From assembly GCA_022829145.1 (NCBI GenBank), contig CM040747.1, positions 32,628,052-32,692,051 on the forward strand: a DNA stretch of 64,000 bases, read 5' to 3'. A program made the position numbers and the translations under genes. The stretch is from Albula goreensis (lineage: Eukaryota; Chordata; Actinopteri; Albuliformes; Albulidae). Below are positions 1-13,945 of this stretch, one piece after another; positions within the stretch are counted from its first letter, which is position 1, and every line of letters starts with the position of its first letter. The notes under the pieces are model-generated. The model did no database searches, was not told the origin of the DNA, and saw nothing but the letters and a program-made list of their open reading frames with translations.

Positions 1-205
1 TGAGACGAACTCGCACAGAACAAACACAAGACAGGGTTTAAATGCACAGACTAACGAGCCAACGAGACACAGGTGCACAATAGGGCAGGTGAAACAAATG
101 GGTAATCAAACAGGGAAGGTAACAAGGAGGGCGGGGCAGACACAAGGGGGAATGAAAACAAAAGCACATGGACAGGGAAAAACAAAAACACAGCATCAGA
201 CAGTA
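1..205 (-). mobile_element. LTR-like fragment, possibly Ty3/gypsy type
   Basis: Read on the minus strand, this stretch is pyrimidine-rich with repeated 'cacctgtgtctcgtt'-like wording and a TATA-like 'atttaaaccctg' box. That is the style of many fish Ty3/gypsy LTRs. It is cut by the window edge and no coding part is visible, so it is treated as an old, broken fossil. Family assignment rests on recalled sequence style only. Confidence 0.3.
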
Positions 206-344
206 TTACTGACAATTTTACCAAAAGACTGCTTCTCTCCTTTATTTGATATTTCATATATCAAGTCCCGTCTCACTCACTCCAAATATGTAAAAATTAG
301 TGCATAAACCTGTATTGTCCCAAGTTGACTTGTGACTGGAATTA

Positions 345-735
345 TTGTTATGCGTGCAGTTAAAGTCATTCACAAGCTTCAATTGGTTCAAAATGCAAAA
401 TGTCTACATCAACACCCATTTGTACAGATGAGACAAAATTGTAACCACCCCAGCTTTGTTACACTTGCTTGATTGACTTAAAAATCCTTCTCTCCACCTT
501 TAAAGCACTCCTCAGTTTTGCCCTCCCCCACAGGTCTTAACCTTACAATTATAAAGTCTCTTGTGCCCCTCCATTCACTAAACCAAAACTTTTTCCCCAT
601 TCTAGAGACTTCTTTCACTATCCCCAATCCAGGTCATTGGACTACACTCCCAGCCCAGGTCAGGAGCACAGCTTCTGTCAGCACCGTGGAAACTGGTCTT
701 AAAAACTCATCTTTTCTCCATTGCAATAGTTATTT
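345..735 (+). mobile_element. L2-type LINE fragment (end of ORF2)
   Basis: Translating the plus strand gives pieces typical of the C-terminal end of L2/CR1-group LINE ORF2. 'HKLQLVQNAK' near 370-400 matches the usual LQLVQNAAAR block. 'LPAQVRSTASVST' near 640-690 matches the usual LP..VR.A.S...FK block, with the 'LKNSSFLH' end following. The reading frame shifts between these blocks, so the copy is dead and 5'-truncated. Nothing of the reverse transcriptase core remains. The ORF over 518-907 is only this remnant plus its flank. Confidence 0.6.
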
Positions 736-2250
736 CATTACTACCCATGAATGGATTTTTTTCTTTATTCCTCTGTGCGTTACAATTACCTTAGATTGTA
801 TTATAAAACATGCTCTCCTTTTCTTATTTTTTCCCAGCTGTACTTTAAATGTGTTAACGACTGGAAACTGGTTGAAGAGTTTTATTGGAAGGCATGTTAG
901 AAATTAAATATTATTATCTTTTAAAATTGTAGTACCTAGTTAGGTCAAGTGAGAACTCAAACATCATTTGCTGTGAAAACCTGCCAAATATAAGTAGGCA
1001 GGGACTGGAAAGGATTGTGTAGTTAATAAAATATAAGGGATAATTAGCCAGATGTAATGTAGCCATGCATTTAAAAACGATTCCACATTAACAATTGTAT
1101 TCTGTGTGTTCTCTAATTACCAATGCAAGTCAGGACCATGTTGCATTGCCTCATCTGAAGGACAGTCATTCTGTAGAACAGAGCACGTCTCATTGTTCTG
1201 GGGCAATGTAGTGTCTTGATCCAAAGGGAAGCATGCCCCCTACTGGCTGACCAATACACTTAACAGCAGCAACTTTCCTTGGAGGTCTCACAAAGTTTTA
1301 ACCTAGCCGTTGGCTTAGCTCCAGCAAGGTGAGAAGATGAGGGTTCAGGCTGACATGGCTGCTTTCACAGGCATGACAGATGACCATCAAATAAAAAAAT
1401 CAAAGACATTTTTTCAAAAATGTGCATCTGTCTATCCAATGGCACAGCTTGCAAAATAAAAGAAATGAATAGGGACTGTAATGTTCAGAGAAGATACTTG
1501 CAGTTCTGTGACTGGTTGACCTGAGCTCTCCAGGCTACAAGGAAAAGTCTGTAAAGTAGTCTTTTTGTTAAAAAAAATATATAATAATAATAATAATAAC
1601 GGACAAAAATGTTCACTTTTATGTAAACAGTTGCATGTCAATATACCATAATCCACAAATATTTTGATATTTTTGTTGTGTTTGTTTCAATGTGACTAAT
1701 TTTACCTCTTTACTCAAATTTGGTGTTGAGTATATTTTTTTTTACAGCAGAAACAGACTGACAATACGTACTGATAATTATCTTATACCACACTTGTTTT
1801 AAATGGATTCTCAGCGATTCTCAGCGTTAAGTGAAGTCGGCAGTCGCAGTCAGAATGTGGTGATTTTTTCAGCAGTGAAGGCCTTTGTGAAGGCCTCTGC
1901 GTCTAAAGCACAAGCTTCTCGAGTTCTTAGGCACCTGGCATTTGACCAACCTGTCTAACTAACCAGGTGGATGCTAGGATAATTTGTAGGTTGTTGTGAG
2001 CTATGTTTTCTACATTATTATAAAATGAGAAGTGTATGGAGTCTTCAAAACCAACACAAGAAACGGTGCAATGACTATTGTTTTAACGCATGTGTGTGCG
2101 TCGTCAATGCACCAAGACATGCATCCTTGTGCCTCTAATGCAGGTAGTTAGCGCTAGCTCAAATGCTTACTGGAGTTTCATGCGACGAAATGCACGCTTA
2201 ACAAGCAAAATGTAGCTACAAACCACATGTGCTTGGCTACAGCTTCAAGA
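736..2250. other. Intergenic, no gene seen
   Basis: AT-rich DNA with no supported exon. A block at about 1130-1260, ending in 'ccccctactggctgaccaa', has the look of a dispersed repeat but I cannot classify it. An AAT triplet run lies at about 1581-1600. Confidence 0.5.
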
Positions 2251-2584
2251 TTGTTTATTTCACGCGAAATATCTTAGCTACTTGCTTACAGGCTAATGTT
2301 ACGTGAGCGAACTTTCGGTTACAAAAAGCCATTCGTTCAGGGAAACAACAAAGCATCCGAGAAAGGACGATTCCAGAACTGATGCGGATTCCCTGCTTGT
2401 TTGTTTCCCGTAAAAAAACAGGTCTGCTGTCCGACAGACGGCTCCCTCTTGTGTTTTTCCGGGAAAAGCTGGCACGCCTGATGTGAAACCCTATTCCACA
2501 GATCTCCATGGAGACCAAAGTGAACAGCCATTTGATCTTCAGCTTTCTGTCGGATCGACCCGCCCAAAACCAACCACCAACTAG

Positions 2585-2700
2585 AACGTATCGAAGTGTG
2601 AGTTGCTAAAGTTCCTTTCCATATATGGGCACGGAAGTGAAACGAAATCGCGTGCCATGCACCGTAAGGAATGCAAACACGGTCTGACGTAACTCACATC
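2585..2700. promoter_or_regulatory. CArG + ETS + CRE cluster (candidate SRF/TCF enhancer or promoter)
   Basis: A perfect CArG box, CCATATATGG, lies at 2619-2628. It is followed by an ETS core CGGAAGTG at about 2632-2639 and a CRE-like TGACGTAA at 2685-2692. The surrounding 2250-2760 has more CpG than its flanks. Paired CArG and ETS sites are the known signature of SRF/TCF immediate-early control. The site lies 1.7 kb beyond the 3' end of the minus-strand fos, so it could be a downstream fos enhancer or the promoter of a gene further left. Confidence 0.45.
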
Positions 2701-2779
2701 ACGCTCTGGCCAAGTAGTTCCATAATTCATTGAGGAGTAGCCTATGTAAGGCAAAGGATCACCCATAACAAATGAACTT

Positions 2780-4309
2780 AATAACTGCTCCGCAGGGTGC
2801 GCGTTGATATCAATAGATAGCCTTGTTAATTAAATCCTTGCTGAATTTTCAGTTGACCATAGAGTGCACTTACAGACCAGCATAAAACACGAATGTTGAT
2901 AATATGAATGCCTTAAAGTAAGTGAGCAACATGGAAATATCTGCCACTTACATGAAGTGTATTGTGTTCCCAATAAAACACGAAATAAAAGAATGATCAA
3001 ATATTTGCTTATTCCAACCGACTTTTTACCATAAATACAAAAAGGAATAATTAACCTCACGGTATTGCTCACAGAATCTGACTCTGCAATAAATTATCAC
3101 AAATGCATACTGTTCCAGGATTTTATTCTAAATAAATATTACACCCTATTTGCAAAAAGAGTCAACTATGGGCAGTCCTTTTTTCCCCTAAAATGAACCC
3201 ACCCATCTGGCATTTGTTATCAGGCTGTTAATACTCCAACAGCATGGTTGTGCAATAGTACACATGTCAGACTGTCAGGTTAGCACATGTTGCAAGACTT
3301 GGCAGAACATTCTGCGGCTCCTGTACACCTGGCTTTGAGTTTGATGTGTTAAGCTTGATCATGCAGCTTCTGTAGCCTAAGAAAATGACCATACAAAAAA
3401 ATTACAAATGACTGAGTTATTGTTTATATGAGCATCCTTGAATGTGTGTATATGTTTTTTGTTTTGTTTCACATTTAGCTGGTTATAAGCCAGTTGTATT
3501 TTATTATGCCTCACTGTATCATACTCAGTGTCTGATGCCTGGAAGTAGGAGTTTGTTGCTGTGATTTGTTTTAACATGCTATATATTCTCTTTGGGGATA
3601 CACCATTTGAGCTTTCGCTCTGGTAATTAATGAAGCGATAATAAAATGAGGCACAAAACATCACTTGAATATATTTAATGATAATAGAAAGCAATTAATG
3701 CTCCTCTTTTTTTGCACTTGACAAACAAGTCAAAACTTTGAAGGTAGAAAAATAAACTATGTCATAAAATTCATCTTGACAGATTATGTAGCAGACAAAA
3801 TGTTTTCATGGAAAACTGAACTTTTTAAAATGACAGGATATCACAGAACAGTAAGAGCTATATGCATGCAAATACAGTAAATGTCATGTTAACTCCTTGA
3901 CACAATATTCAGTTTTGCACAATAACATACAATTCAAGTGTACCACAAAACAGGACACTGTTATACATTAAAAGATCTAACATCAGAACAAAACAGGAAC
4001 ATAAGGGTTTTTTTTTTGATTCTATGGCACCTCTCTTGCATGCTTAGTATATCTGTGAATACTTATAACATCTCTGTCAGGGGAATGAGTAGCCATGCTC
4101 TCACTTACATCAATGTGTTTGGAAGAAGTTAATACTGGTTTGACCACAGTAAACATTTCATGAATGCAACACTTGGATCAAAGGCTTGATCACATCAAAA
4201 AAACAGACACAGCGCTGCATTAAATGGGATCAGACCCCATTGATAAATCCCGTCAATAGTAACCCTCACACGCCATCCCATTGATCATCATTAATGACAG
4301 CAGCTAGCA
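2780..4309 (-). other. Probable 3'UTR of minus-strand fos, then intergenic
   Basis: This is AT-rich DNA directly after the fos stop codon on the minus strand. Possible poly(A) signals (AATAAA on the minus strand) lie near 3500 and 3120, but the real 3' end cannot be fixed. No other gene is visible. Confidence 0.4.
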
Positions 4310-6860
4310 TTACAAAGCCAACAGAGTGGGAGAATTGAGGATGTCTATCGCCAGGTCGGTTCTGTCCTCTGCGCCTTTGCAGGTGTCGCCCTCGCTGGCC
4401 GAAGAGTCAAACTCTGGGTATGTAAAGGAGAAAAGCGACAGGTAGCTGGTGCAGGAGGGGGTGGAAGTCACTACCGGTGTGCTGAGAGGCTCCAGGTCGT
4501 TTGACACCGACTTATATAGGGTCTCCCAGTCTGCGGCCCCCAACGACCCGCTCAAGTCTACGTCTGGGACGGACCGGGCCGTCTCTGTGGAGACCTTCCC
4601 CAGGCCGGGGAGCCAGCTGTCCAGGGGCTCATCCTTGACCTCGAGGGGAGGCTCCAGGTCGCTTGCAGCCACACTCGAGCACAGGAGTATGTTGGAGTTT
4701 CCAGAGATGGCAGTCGGGGGAACGATGGAGCTGTCAAGCTCCTGGAGCGCAGTCACCTCTGACAGGCTACTCTCCTGAAGCTTGCCATCCTCCAGGACAG
4801 AGAGGAGCTGGGGGGACCCCAGGGGCTCACGGAAGACCCCCTCCGAGTCCTCAGCTATTCTACAGGTTGGCTTGTGGGCAGCCAAGACCAGCTCCAACCT
4901 CTCCTTCTCTTTCAATAGCCCAGCAATTTCCGCCTGTAGGGCTGCCTTGTCCTCTTCCAGCTTGTCCGTTTCCTGCAGTGGGGACGGGAAGGAATTGAAC
5001 ATTTTAAATCACATTCTTATGAGCACACGCGGCTAGCTCGATTTCATATGCCTATAAGAGCTGCACTTACGGCTTGCAGTGTGTCGGTAAGCTCCTTCCT
5101 TCTGTTTCGGCACTTTGCTGCAGCGATTTTGTTCCTTTCCCTCCTGATCTTCTTCCTCTCTTCCTCTTCCGGAGAGAGCTGTATCATTCACAAAATTATC
5201 ACAATTATTCACCCAAGTAACATTTCCATTTTATCTCCAGGCTTCGGCTTCTGGAGCCAATTTCTTTCTCTTCAGAAAGAGTAGCAAACGTATACTTCGC
5301 TAAGTGAATCTAAAAATAGACCATTGTTGCAGACCCACCACGAGCTGCATATAAATTGGATGCCTTTGCCAGCCGTGTGAACAGAAAGGCTGCTCTATCG
5401 GCAATACCCCGGAGTAATGAGTAAAAAAAGGCTTAAAGTACTATTCTACTGGGAAAAAAACATGCTATTATAGCGCACATTTACATTTGATTTTAAATTT
5501 TGCATTTATAGTCTATTGTACTCATTTTGATAAACAAGCGTTGCAGTGAAAAGCAAGATTACCTGCTCGTTCTTCGCTTTCCTGGCAGTGGTCTGTGCCT
5601 TGCCCCCGCCTGCTTTGTGAGTTGCCTGGATGGAGCTCGGTGCCTTGTGGGATTGAGCGACGGACGTGATAATGGTTGGTTGAACCATCCACTGCAAGTC
5701 TGGGGTAGTTGAAATTGCAGTCACCGTTGGAACAAAGGGAGACCCAGACGCATCCATTTCAGAACAGAATTCCTGTAAAATAGCATTACAGATTTAAATT
5801 GTAAAATGAATGTCATGAATGAAATTTAGCATAATTTTAATGTTTAATTGCGCAGGTTTATTGCTTAAATTGCTATTTCATTTCAAATTCACAGAAAATG
5901 TAAATAAAATTGCAATGTATTACATTTCTTTGTATCGCTCCTGTTTAATATATAGGTTTGTGACACACCAATATTATATAGATATCACAAACCTACATAT
6001 ATGCACATTAATTATAACCTATTTATACATGTCCACCTCTGGATCAATATAGGGCTTTTTAACTATCGTTGACGTCAACAGTGACGTAAAATTACCGTGG
6101 AGTCTCCAATTTTCGATTATCATATTTTTCCCAGTGAACAAACGTGACCCTTTGGAGGGCATAAAGCGCGGACAACAATTATATCAGGAGCCGCATTTTG
6201 TTCCTATGGCGCTGTTACAATATAAAGTATGTTTTATACTGAGATCATAATATTCTCATTATATTTTACGGTTCGCTTATTACAGAGGTTTCGCAACTCA
6301 GTCTGCGCCTATCTCTTTCCCCCCGTCACAACCACGAATGTCTGAAATCACAGAGATGAATCTCACTGAGAGCAATATATTTTCAGATAACGATGCAGTC
6401 ACCCAATAGTGCGCAAAAACATATCCCCGTGAAATGCATAATTTTTCATGTAAATGCATGCAGCATTGCATGTCGGTGAGACATGATCCGCAAATGATTT
6501 TTTATCATACGCAACTATCGTAAGTATGGCGTTAATATGATCATTTCTGAACTTGGTTTTTTATCAATGGGACGGGGGCGCGCATCTGTCAAAGCTAGTT
6601 TTTCCTCCTTACTGTGTAAGCTCATTTACTATTTTGTGCAATAGAATCTACAGCAAGAAAAATAATGCGCAAATGTAACAACCATTATTATAATCATAAT
6701 AATGAATTAGTACCTGCTCCGTACTCTCCATTGGTGAAGCGGAGGTGCCAGAAAACGAATCATCTGGAGACTGCTGGTTGTACGTGAGGGTGTCCCCGGC
6801 AGGAGATGAAGTACTGCAGCGGGAAGATGAATCGTAGTCGGAGCTTAAGTTTTGAAACAT
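4310..6860 (-). CDS. c-Fos-type bZIP transcription factor, paralogue 1
   Basis: Four coding exons on the minus strand: 6714-6860, 5563-5772, 5071-5178 and 4310-4972. All have GT-AG borders, all introns are in phase 0, and they give about 375 residues (human FOS is 380). Fos proteins pair with Jun through the zipper to form AP-1 in the nucleus. Exon 3 encodes the basic region, including [20 protein letters not shown]. Exon 4 opens with the leucine zipper (L at ETDKLEE and heptads onward to LELVLAAH). The C-terminus keeps the Fos ending SPTLLAL, and the [10 protein letters not shown] block is also present. The start chosen is the ATG at 6860 ([12 protein letters not shown]), aligned with the usual Fos N-terminus. 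An in-frame ATG at 6893 would add 11 residues. It stands head-to-head with the fos gene at 11236. Which fish fos paralogue it is cannot be settled without a tree. Confidence 0.93.
6070..6089. promoter_or_regulatory. Pair of CRE sites in intron 1 of paralogue 1
   Basis: A perfect palindromic CRE, TGACGTCA, lies at 6070-6077. A second CRE-like site, TGACGTAA, follows at 6082-6089, about one helical turn on. Both are inside the first intron of the minus-strand fos. Such sites bind CREB/ATF factors; activity here is inferred. Confidence 0.45.
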
Positions 6861-7020
6861 TTCTCCAAAAAACTGAAACCGATGTGCAAACACAATGAAT
6901 CCTATGTCCTCTGAAATGGTCTATTAAATTGCTGCCGATACTGTTACTTGTCAAGTCCTCACTATTTCTTCTCCAGGTTTACAAACCTGGTAACTGCTAG
7001 GTTACTTTGCTAGCTTCTCC

Positions 7021-7027
7021 TTTTATA
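7021..7027 (-). promoter_or_regulatory. TATA box of fos paralogue 1
   Basis: TATAAAA on the minus strand, about 160 bases upstream of the start codon at 6860. It predicts transcription starting near 6995 and a 5'UTR of about 135 bases. Confidence 0.6.
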
Positions 7028-7372
7028 CTGTGTCACAATTTTATGAATGAAATCTGTGCGCAAAGGCTGTACCATTTTCAGTGAAGGGGAGATGCTTGAA
7101 AAGAAAATAAACAATTCCATTTTATCAGTTTCTAAGGAATACTAGCGCACAATGCAACGAACATGGTGCATTTTGTCATATAACCGATGTAGGCTATTGT
7201 AAGAAAAATGTAATATTACTATATTTCAAAAGAAAAGTGTAAACCTAATCATGCGACGTTTCACATCTTAAACATTGCGTCTGCATTGTTACTCCTTTTA
7301 GCACACACAATGTAATTTGTCTTTTTTTAAAATGACAGAATTTCATACATAAATTACATTAAAATTATTGAG

Positions 7373-7382
7373 CCATTTTTGG
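7373..7382. promoter_or_regulatory. Proximal CArG box of fos paralogue 1
   Basis: CCATTTTTGG is a full CC(A/T)6GG match, about 380 bases upstream of the predicted start site. Mammalian FOS has its serum response element near -310, so the position is comparable. It is presumed to bind SRF. Confidence 0.5.
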
Positions 7383-7950
7383 AAGCCTCCATATCTGCCG
7401 CACCACAACAATGAGCTTGTAGAAGTCAGAACAGATTTTCTGGGCTGTCACAGCCAAGAAGACACCACTAAGTCATTTTGAAAAGACAACTAATTATTTT
7501 GATTTAATTTCATGCATGTACCTCTCCTCCTCAAAATGAACTGAAGACATATTGGTAGCTTCACGATTGTAATTTTTCAATCATGTCATCAGTGTCTTTC
7601 AATTACTATTATCAAATATCATCATATAGCTATTTTACAGCTATCATGTTTCACTACTTGAGCGCACACGTTATACAAATACTAATTACAAAGCTAAATG
7701 AAAGGTCAACAACTTTGCCCTTCAATATAGAATATAAAAGGCAGAAAAGAACTCTGAAAGATGGCAAGTGTTATGAGAACACAAAAACGTGATATGCATT
7801 ACTGGTTTAAAAAATCGGTGTGCTTGGAACCATTTCTAATGCGTACTAAAATTGTCTCCTCCCGCGTTCAGTCTGGAAATGCAAAGACTGGGAATAAGGG
7901 AATTTACATGCAGCTGGCCAACTAGCCAATCACACGGGAGTGCTGTCATA

Positions 7951-7970
7951 CCATATATGGTACATCCTGT
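7951..7970 (-). promoter_or_regulatory. Distal serum response element (ETS + CArG) of fos paralogue 1
   Basis: On the minus strand this reads ACAGGATGTA directly followed by CCATATATGG. That is the same order and nearly the same bases as the classic FOS serum response element: a TCF/ETS site touching an SRF site. It is oriented toward the minus-strand gene, about 960 bases upstream of its predicted start. The ACAGGATGTA half is shared with the element of the other fos gene. Confidence 0.7.
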
Positions 7971-7999
7971 TCACATGACCTCAAATTGCACTTGGTAGT

Positions 8000-10560
8000 T
8001 CTTTTGAAGAAAAGTGTTGATCAGCAAATGTGTTGCCACTTAACACGAATGAAATCAGGTTTAATAAAAGGCAAAAGTGAGTGGATGAGCTGCAGCTGAG
8101 GTGAAAAGTACAAGTACAGTGCACAGTGTATATTTATTAATAATCATGTTAACTAATATCATGAAACATTTTCCATGATACTACGGTTGCTCCCTTAATG
8201 TTATTCCTTTAATTTCACGGATAATTGTTCAAACAATTGTTATCAGATCGCAGATGAATACCGTTCTTTAGTGCTAGTGCAGTTCAGATTTGTGTGGGTT
8301 ATTTTTAGTGTCTGTGAACTCACAGTTAGCTTTCAGTGATAGTGCTTTAATGTGAAAAGTAGGCCTCTCAAATAACAGGAGCTGCACTTTCTCAGCCAGG
8401 TTCCCGGCAGTAACGCCCTACGTGACCAACTATTGCGCTCCACATCTACAGATCATGTTCTGTGTTCCATAACGCATAATGTAGGCCTATCATGACCTCT
8501 ACGCTCAGCCATTGTGTTAATTTTACCAACTTGATTTTCATTAAAATATAACAAAACGCAATACAAACTTTAAGTAATAATTTAACTTAAAGTCTTTGAC
8601 TTTTTATTCTAAGCGTTTCAGTTTTGCTTTCGACAAACTGAACACAGGCTACAGATTCAGAAAAATACAAATGTGGTACGTTTTTGTAATCGAGAGATAG
8701 GCCTACAAGAATTAGATACTGTCGTTAGCGCGTGATTGCATGCTATGCACTTTGTAGACTATTTGCAAATACATTTTTGCATGGTAGTCGAGACAATATG
8801 GAGGCAATGTAAGGTTGTACAGAATAGGGAATTATAGCGCACGCTGCTATATTTAATATGCTTTACTCAGTTTCTAAAACCGTCTCACCATCATTTTCTG
8901 ACGCTTTGTATCAGCAACACCCATTATAGTTTACCGATAAACAATGAAAACAACTGCAAAACTTCGCATCAAGTTCCGTATACAAACTTCACACTCCTTG
9001 CCTGCGGCTACAAAACCAGTAATTACGTCGCTACGTTGCGTAAGGGCGTCACTAACATGGGAGGGGGGGCGTTACCAAGACAACGCCAATTGTTTGGAAA
9101 AACCATAGCCGTCGATATGAACGGCACTGGGAAAAACACGTTTAGCGAAGAGTAGCAGGAGCTGGGAGGATTGCATCATCTGTATCTGTCTTAGTAGTAA
9201 GTTTTACATGTAACACAACATATAACAAACTTTTTGAGAATTTAGACATTTCAGAAAATCGTATATACGTTACTACATTACTACTCTTATAGTATACAGC
9301 TTTGTATGTGTGTATTTCTAGCATTTATAGAGCAGTAATGTATAAGATATTCTCTACAATGTTGCTAGTCAATGACATTGTATTTTGCATTGTAACTTAA
9401 AACCAGAACAGATACAAACTCTGCTATCCTCTCTGCTACTCCTGCTGTTCTTTGCCAGTCTTTATTATTCTATTCTATTTATTCTGTTAGGCCTACCTAT
9501 GCATGTACACACAGGGATTCCCTTAGACTGATAGTTTGCAGAATGACATTCCAAGGGGAACGCTTTAAAGAGTGAAAATAAATGACAGCAACCCAAATGG
9601 AAAAATACAAGGGCGCAGCAACATGCATGGTCTTTATCTCGCTGTGTGCTCAAACAGACACACCCACTTGTAACTTTGTGCAAGGTACAAGAAGCGCCTT
9701 TGGCCAATCACCTGCTTATTTTGGTCCGGTGCCATATGTGTCGCATAACCGTCTCTCTGGTGTGAATGTGCTAGTAAATTCTGGTAGATGGGTCAGAGGG
9801 AGACATCTGTAGCACTGGAAAGAAGTGAAAGCAACACCCATAGCGCACAGATGGGTTCTTTGGTGTAATCTTTCACCAGAGACATTATACTGGGTCACTG
9901 GATCATTCTCATCATTGCCAAAGACACTGTATTGTAAGGTGATGATCATGACAGCGAGTGAAAATCTTCCAAAGAATCTTTGATTCAGCTCTATTCACAT
10001 AAGCACCCTGCTTTATTAAATTTCACAGTAAGCATACAAACTTGCTTTTACTAACACACTTTTCTGTGTTTGTTCTGGTCTTTTTCATCTTCATCTGCAT
10101 GACTACAATATCTTGTTTCAGTAATGCTGAATATTAGGCCTCCAGTTTTGATACTTGTTATTTATTATTATTGTTATTTGTTCTGCAAAGAAGTGTCCAG
10201 TTAATGCTTGGGATGAATATCATTGGACCATTTTATTTAATTTTATTTTTTGCTGTTCTTGGGGTCAGCTTAGTAAGTATCCAACAGTATAAATGAATGT
10301 TAATGAAAGGTATAAAATATGTAAAACACTATGGGCAGAGACATCTGCGAGGCAAATAATGCAAACTCACCTTGGATAAGGGCGAGTGCAAAATGACATA
10401 ATGTTTGGCGCATGATAATAGCTTAATGATAGTAGAACATGGAACTCAAGAAAAGTTCAACCATGGTCTCTGGCGATTAAGTCTGAGATATGATAAGTTT
10501 CAGAACGCGATATTATTTCAACTATAAATATTCTGCAATTTTGTAATGCCGAGATGCACT
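8000..10560. other. Intergenic DNA between the divergent fos genes
   Basis: No exon is supported here. The stretch 9000-9140 is richer in CpG and holds CRE-like cores (TTACGTCG, TTGCGTAA) and an RFX-type X-box. The rest is AT-rich and featureless to the eye. Confidence 0.55.
9071..9090. promoter_or_regulatory. X-box (RFX site) with CCAAT box
   Basis: GTTACCAAGACAAC at 9071-9084 fits the RFX X-box pattern of two GTTNCC-type half-sites around a short spacer. A CCAAT pentamer follows at 9086-9090. The pair sits between the two fos genes. The function is inferred from the motif only. Confidence 0.4.
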
Positions 10561-10696
10561 TTATTCGAATGGTAACGTCAACATCTCGGAGACTTTCCAG
10601 GCAGCTCAAAGTTCGACCCTCCCCCTCCTCTACTGACGCTACTGTGCATCGACCAATGGCAAACGATTCACGCGCAGTTTCTGTGGCTCGGTATAT

Positions 10697-10744
10697 TTCC
10701 CGTCAGTGACCCGCATCGTTTTACAGGATGTATTCCATATAAGG
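10697..10744 (+). promoter_or_regulatory. SIE + serum response element of the plus-strand fos
   Basis: TTCCCGTCA at 10697-10705 matches the core of the sis-inducible element (STAT site) of mammalian FOS. It is followed by the ETS site CAGGATGT at 10724-10731 and the CArG box CCATATAAGG at 10735-10744. The order SIE, TCF, SRF and the distance to the TATA box (about 290 bases) repeat the mammalian FOS promoter layout, where the SRE sits near -310. This strongly supports a serum- and cytokine-inducible promoter. Confidence 0.8.
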
Positions 10745-11028
10745 CTACTTACGTATTGGGATACCCTTTTTTCTGGAACATACCATTTTATACTGTAGGT
10801 AAGTTATAAGTTTCGTTTTTTAAAAATCGTTTAAGAATGAGCCATTCTGAAATATGCGAATGAGCAAGCAAATTTATATATTTGAAAAGTAACAATACAT
10901 TTTCATCAAGTATTTTTCTACAATTCGTATGCAATTTTCTTGCACCTAGTGCACGAAGGGGTCCCCCCTATTTGCTCTTAGTTCATCCGGACTTTCATTC
11001 ATAACTTTTTTTTCCCTAGCCGAGAAAC

Positions 11029-11035
11029 TATAAAA
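11029..11035 (+). promoter_or_regulatory. TATA box of the plus-strand fos
   Basis: TATAAAA at the expected place. It predicts transcription starting near 11060 and a 5'UTR of about 175 bases before the ATG at 11236. Confidence 0.75.
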
Positions 11036-11235
11036 GCGCCGTTGACAGCCATCGCCGACACTTTTAAACTTCGAGAAACAACCAGAGAGTCAACAGATCG
11101 TGAAACAACCTACGCATGAACTGACAGCCAATACGAAAAACCTGTTAAAGAACATCTTTGCCATCTGAAGACGAGGCAATACCTCTTGTCGGATAATACT
11201 TTTTCGTGGAGTTTTGCTTAAGGATTGCTTTAGCG

Positions 11236-13365
<2,130 letters not shown>

Positions 13366-13945
13366 GGGAACTCAATTGACTCTAAACATGCATGAATTTA
13401 TCAAAATGTAGTCTGTATCAATGCTGGACAATGAAATGGACTTGTAGCTGAAACCTTTATCAAAACCCCCCACCTTGCCCTGTTTTCTTCCTTTTCCCCT
13501 CAAATGTAAATTATACATGTATGTAGCAAAAAAGGCATGTCAATGAAGTTCCACATTTAAAAAAAGGCATGCTAAATCATGCTAGAATTTAAGTATTTCC
13601 TTATTTTTATTGGTGCTAGATATTAAAAGTTGTATTAGTGCAGAAGATTTAAAAATGTCCAGCAATAGAAATTTAACTTGACGTTTGTTTCTGGTTTACT
13701 GAACGTGTGTTCGTATTGTACATTGTTAAATATTTCTAAATGGTGTGCTTTGTCTAACCATGGTGTGATTGGGATAAATCTATAAGAGTTTTCTGTGAAA
13801 ACGCTGTTTTTTTATTTATTTATGAAATCCGTTTGATATTTATATTTTCAGTTTTATTTTTCTACTTGAAATGCTTGTTAAAGCAAGCTATTTAATATTG
13901 TTCGCTCAATATAACAGACAATAAATATCTGAAAACCTATTCGAC
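13366..13945 (+). other. 3'UTR of fosab with AU-rich elements
   Basis: Overlapping ATTTA motifs in 'tttatttatttatg' at 13811-13824, with further T-rich ATTT stretches to 13870, match the instability elements known from FOS mRNAs. A poly(A) signal AATAAA lies at 13920-13925, predicting an end near 13945. Confidence 0.75.

Noticed and set aside
518-907. A possible small gene of 129 codons
   Set aside because: The recognisable part is the worn end of an L2-type LINE ORF2; the rest is flank.
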